This document shows positions 63,036-64,000 of a DNA stretch of 64,000 nt, piece after piece; within the stretch, counting starts at the first letter, position 1; every line of letters starts with the position of its first letter. A program made the translations under genes and the position numbers. The stretch covers positions 89,952-153,951 of the forward strand of contig NZ_LWBL02000016.1 in assembly GCF_001644195.2 (NCBI RefSeq), written 5' to 3'. The stretch is from Bacillus marinisedimentorum. GTDB taxonomy: Bacteria > Bacillota > Bacilli > Bacillales > Bacillaceae_O. A model generated the notes under the pieces. That model was not told the origin of the DNA. It ran no database searches and was given only the letters and a program-made list of their open reading frames with translations.

Positions 63036-63923
63036 ATGAAACAGATACCAAACGATCTAGTGGCCACTTTTTCAATTGTAGGATTCGATCCGGAAACAGG
63101 GGAACTCGGCATTGCAGTGCAATCAAAATTCCTCGGAGTCGGTGCGGTTGTTCCGTGGGCGAAGGCGGGCGTCGGCGCTGTGGCGACCCAATCTTATGCC
63201 AATACAAGCTACGGGCCGGAAGGACTTGAATTGATGGCTTCCGGGAAGACGGCGCAGGAAACACTCGATATGCTGACCGGGGAAGATGCGGAACGGGAAC
63301 TTCGGCAGGCTGGCATTGTTGATGCAAAAGGGAATGCTGCCACATTCACAGGGTCGGAATGTTATGACTGGGCCGGCGGAATAACTGGCAGCCATTATGC
63401 CGCTCAGGGAAACATCCTTGTCAGTGAAGACACAGTGCAGGCGATGGGCAAGACATTTGAGCGGACGCAGGGCTCACTTGCCGACCGGCTGTTGAACGCA
63501 TTGGATGCCGGCCAGGAAGCGGGTGGCGACAGCCGCGGAAAACAGTCGGCAGCCTTGCTCGTGGTCAAAGAAAAAGGGGGATACGGCGGATTCAACGACC
63601 GCTACATTGACCTCCGTGTTGATGACAACCATGAACCGATCAAAGAGCTCATGCGCATTTACCGGCTCCAGCAGCTCTACTTTTCCGAACCGAAACCAGA
63701 AAATATTCTTACCATCGAAGGTGAACTCAAGGAAGAACTGATCACCCAGCTGAAGCGCCTCGGCTACCTTGAAGACATGAACCACTACACAGAAGAAGAA
63801 TGGCATGAGGCTCTCACCACATACATGCACACCGAAAACTTCGAAAACCGTGAAATCGGACAGGGGAAAATCGACCGCGAAGTATTTGAATATATGAAAG
63901 AACAGCCTACAATGCATTTTTAA
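63036..63923 (+). CDS. DUF1028 family protein, long form with C-terminal PG_binding_2-like region
   Basis: 295 residues. DUF1028 core (about 1-215) with DLVATFSIVGFDPETGELGI, GVGAVATQSYANTSYGPEGL, AAQGNILVSEDTVQAM and GGDSRGKQSAALLVV. Residues about 220-295 (GELKEELITQLKRLGYLEDM onward) look like the PG_binding_2 domain often attached to DUF1028 proteins. No signal peptide. GGAGGGAGAGG precedes ATG 63036. It is the second DUF1028 gene within 6 kb. It ends at two consecutive hairpins. Function unknown; an amidohydrolase role is inferred from the Ntn fold only. Confidence 0.88.
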   Translation: MKQIPNDLVATFSIVGFDPETGELGIAVQSKFLGVGAVVPWAKAGVGAVATQSYANTSYGPEGLELMASGKTAQETLDMLTGEDAERELRQAGIVDAKGNAATFTGSECYDWAGGITGSHYAAQGNILVSEDTVQAMGKTFERTQGSLADRLLNALDAGQEAGGDSRGKQSAALLVVKEKGGYGGFNDRYIDLRVDDNHEPIKELMRIYRLQQLYFSEPKPENILTIEGELKEELITQLKRLGYLEDMNHYTEEEWHEALTTYMHTENFENREIGQGKIDREVFEYMKEQPTMHF

Positions 63924-63929
63924 GCATAT

Positions 63930-63960
63930 AAAATTGCCTGGCAATTGCCAGGCAATTTTT
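63930..63960 (+). terminator. Terminator after the long DUF1028 gene, palindrome P copy 3
   Basis: AAAATTGCCTGG and CCAGGCAATTTT flank CAATTG, making the whole block self-complementary, and a T run follows. The central part GCCTGGCAATTGCCAGGC is the palindrome P seen at 48559 and 52282 without its spacer. Confidence 0.75.
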
Positions 63961-63961
63961 C

Positions 63962-64000
63962 AGCTTGTAGAGAAACCCCGTGTTTTCTACAAGCTTTTTT
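63962..64000 (+). terminator. Second hairpin with T run at the window end
   Basis: AGCTTGTAGA / TCTACAAGCT (63962-63971 and 63986-63995), extended inside by AAAC/GTTT, then six T to the end of the window. Confidence 0.8.

Overview
The window is a 64 kb piece of the chromosome of an endospore-forming Bacillaceae bacterium. Evidence: sporulation genes (spoIIR, spoIID, spoIIQ), strong AGGAGG-type ribosome binding sites, frequent GTG/TTG starts, and a gene order that follows the Bacillus subtilis fsa-murA2-glpX-rho-rpmE-tdk ... prfA-prmC-spoIIR-ywlBC-mntP-ywlE-ywlG-glyA-upp-atp-ywzB-ywmB-murA-spoIID segment, as I remember that order. I cannot name genus or species. No rRNA, tRNA, CRISPR array, prophage or intact insertion sequence was seen.

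Layout. 1-6.4 kb: end of a transaldolase-like gene, murA2, glpX, rho, rpmE, tdk. 6.4-9.9 kb: a lipoprotein, a leftward CoA-disulfide reductase, and repeat-rich spacers. 9.9-12.8 kb: prfA-prmC and spoIIR. 12.8-13.8 kb: an AT-rich patch with a small membrane protein gene, a decayed gene and a transposase remnant. 14-22.2 kb: ywlB-like acetyltransferase, sua5/tsaC with a DnaA-box cluster, mntP, ywlE, a chemoreceptor where rpiB is expected, ywlG, glyA, upp. 22.7-24.9 kb: a Vpr-like subtilase. 25.1-32.6 kb: the full ATP synthase operon (atpZ-I-B-E-F-H-A-G-D-C). 32.8-33.3 kb: ten tandem 52-bp repeats. 33.9-44.4 kb: an 11-gene respiratory complex I operon (nuoABCDHIJKLMN) with no nuoEFG and with a repetitive Ala/Lys-rich extension on NuoC. 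45-51.3 kb: ywzB, ywmB, murA, spoIID, a small membrane gene, spoIIQ. 51.5-64 kb: a lipoprotein, an Lrp/AsnC regulator, a peptide ABC transporter, two DUF1028 proteins, a gamma-glutamyltransferase-like enzyme and a split chromate-type transporter.

How it fits together. The complex I and ATP synthase operons form a complete proton circuit side by side. prfA-prmC couples release factor 1 with its methylase. spoIIR, spoIID and spoIIQ act in sporulation signalling and engulfment. The last 12 kb resembles an expanded version of the B. subtilis ywrABCD group (regulator, Ggt-like enzyme, ChrA pair) into which a peptide importer and two DUF1028 proteins are built. I infer a route for uptake and intracellular breakdown of gamma-glutamyl or modified peptides; this is the best candidate here for an undescribed gene system.

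The most unusual non-coding content is a family of three spacer arrays built on a GGCGTGAAA core repeated about every 21 bp, a 52-bp x 10 array whose units carry inverted repeats, and three further dispersed repeat families with two or three copies each in this window.
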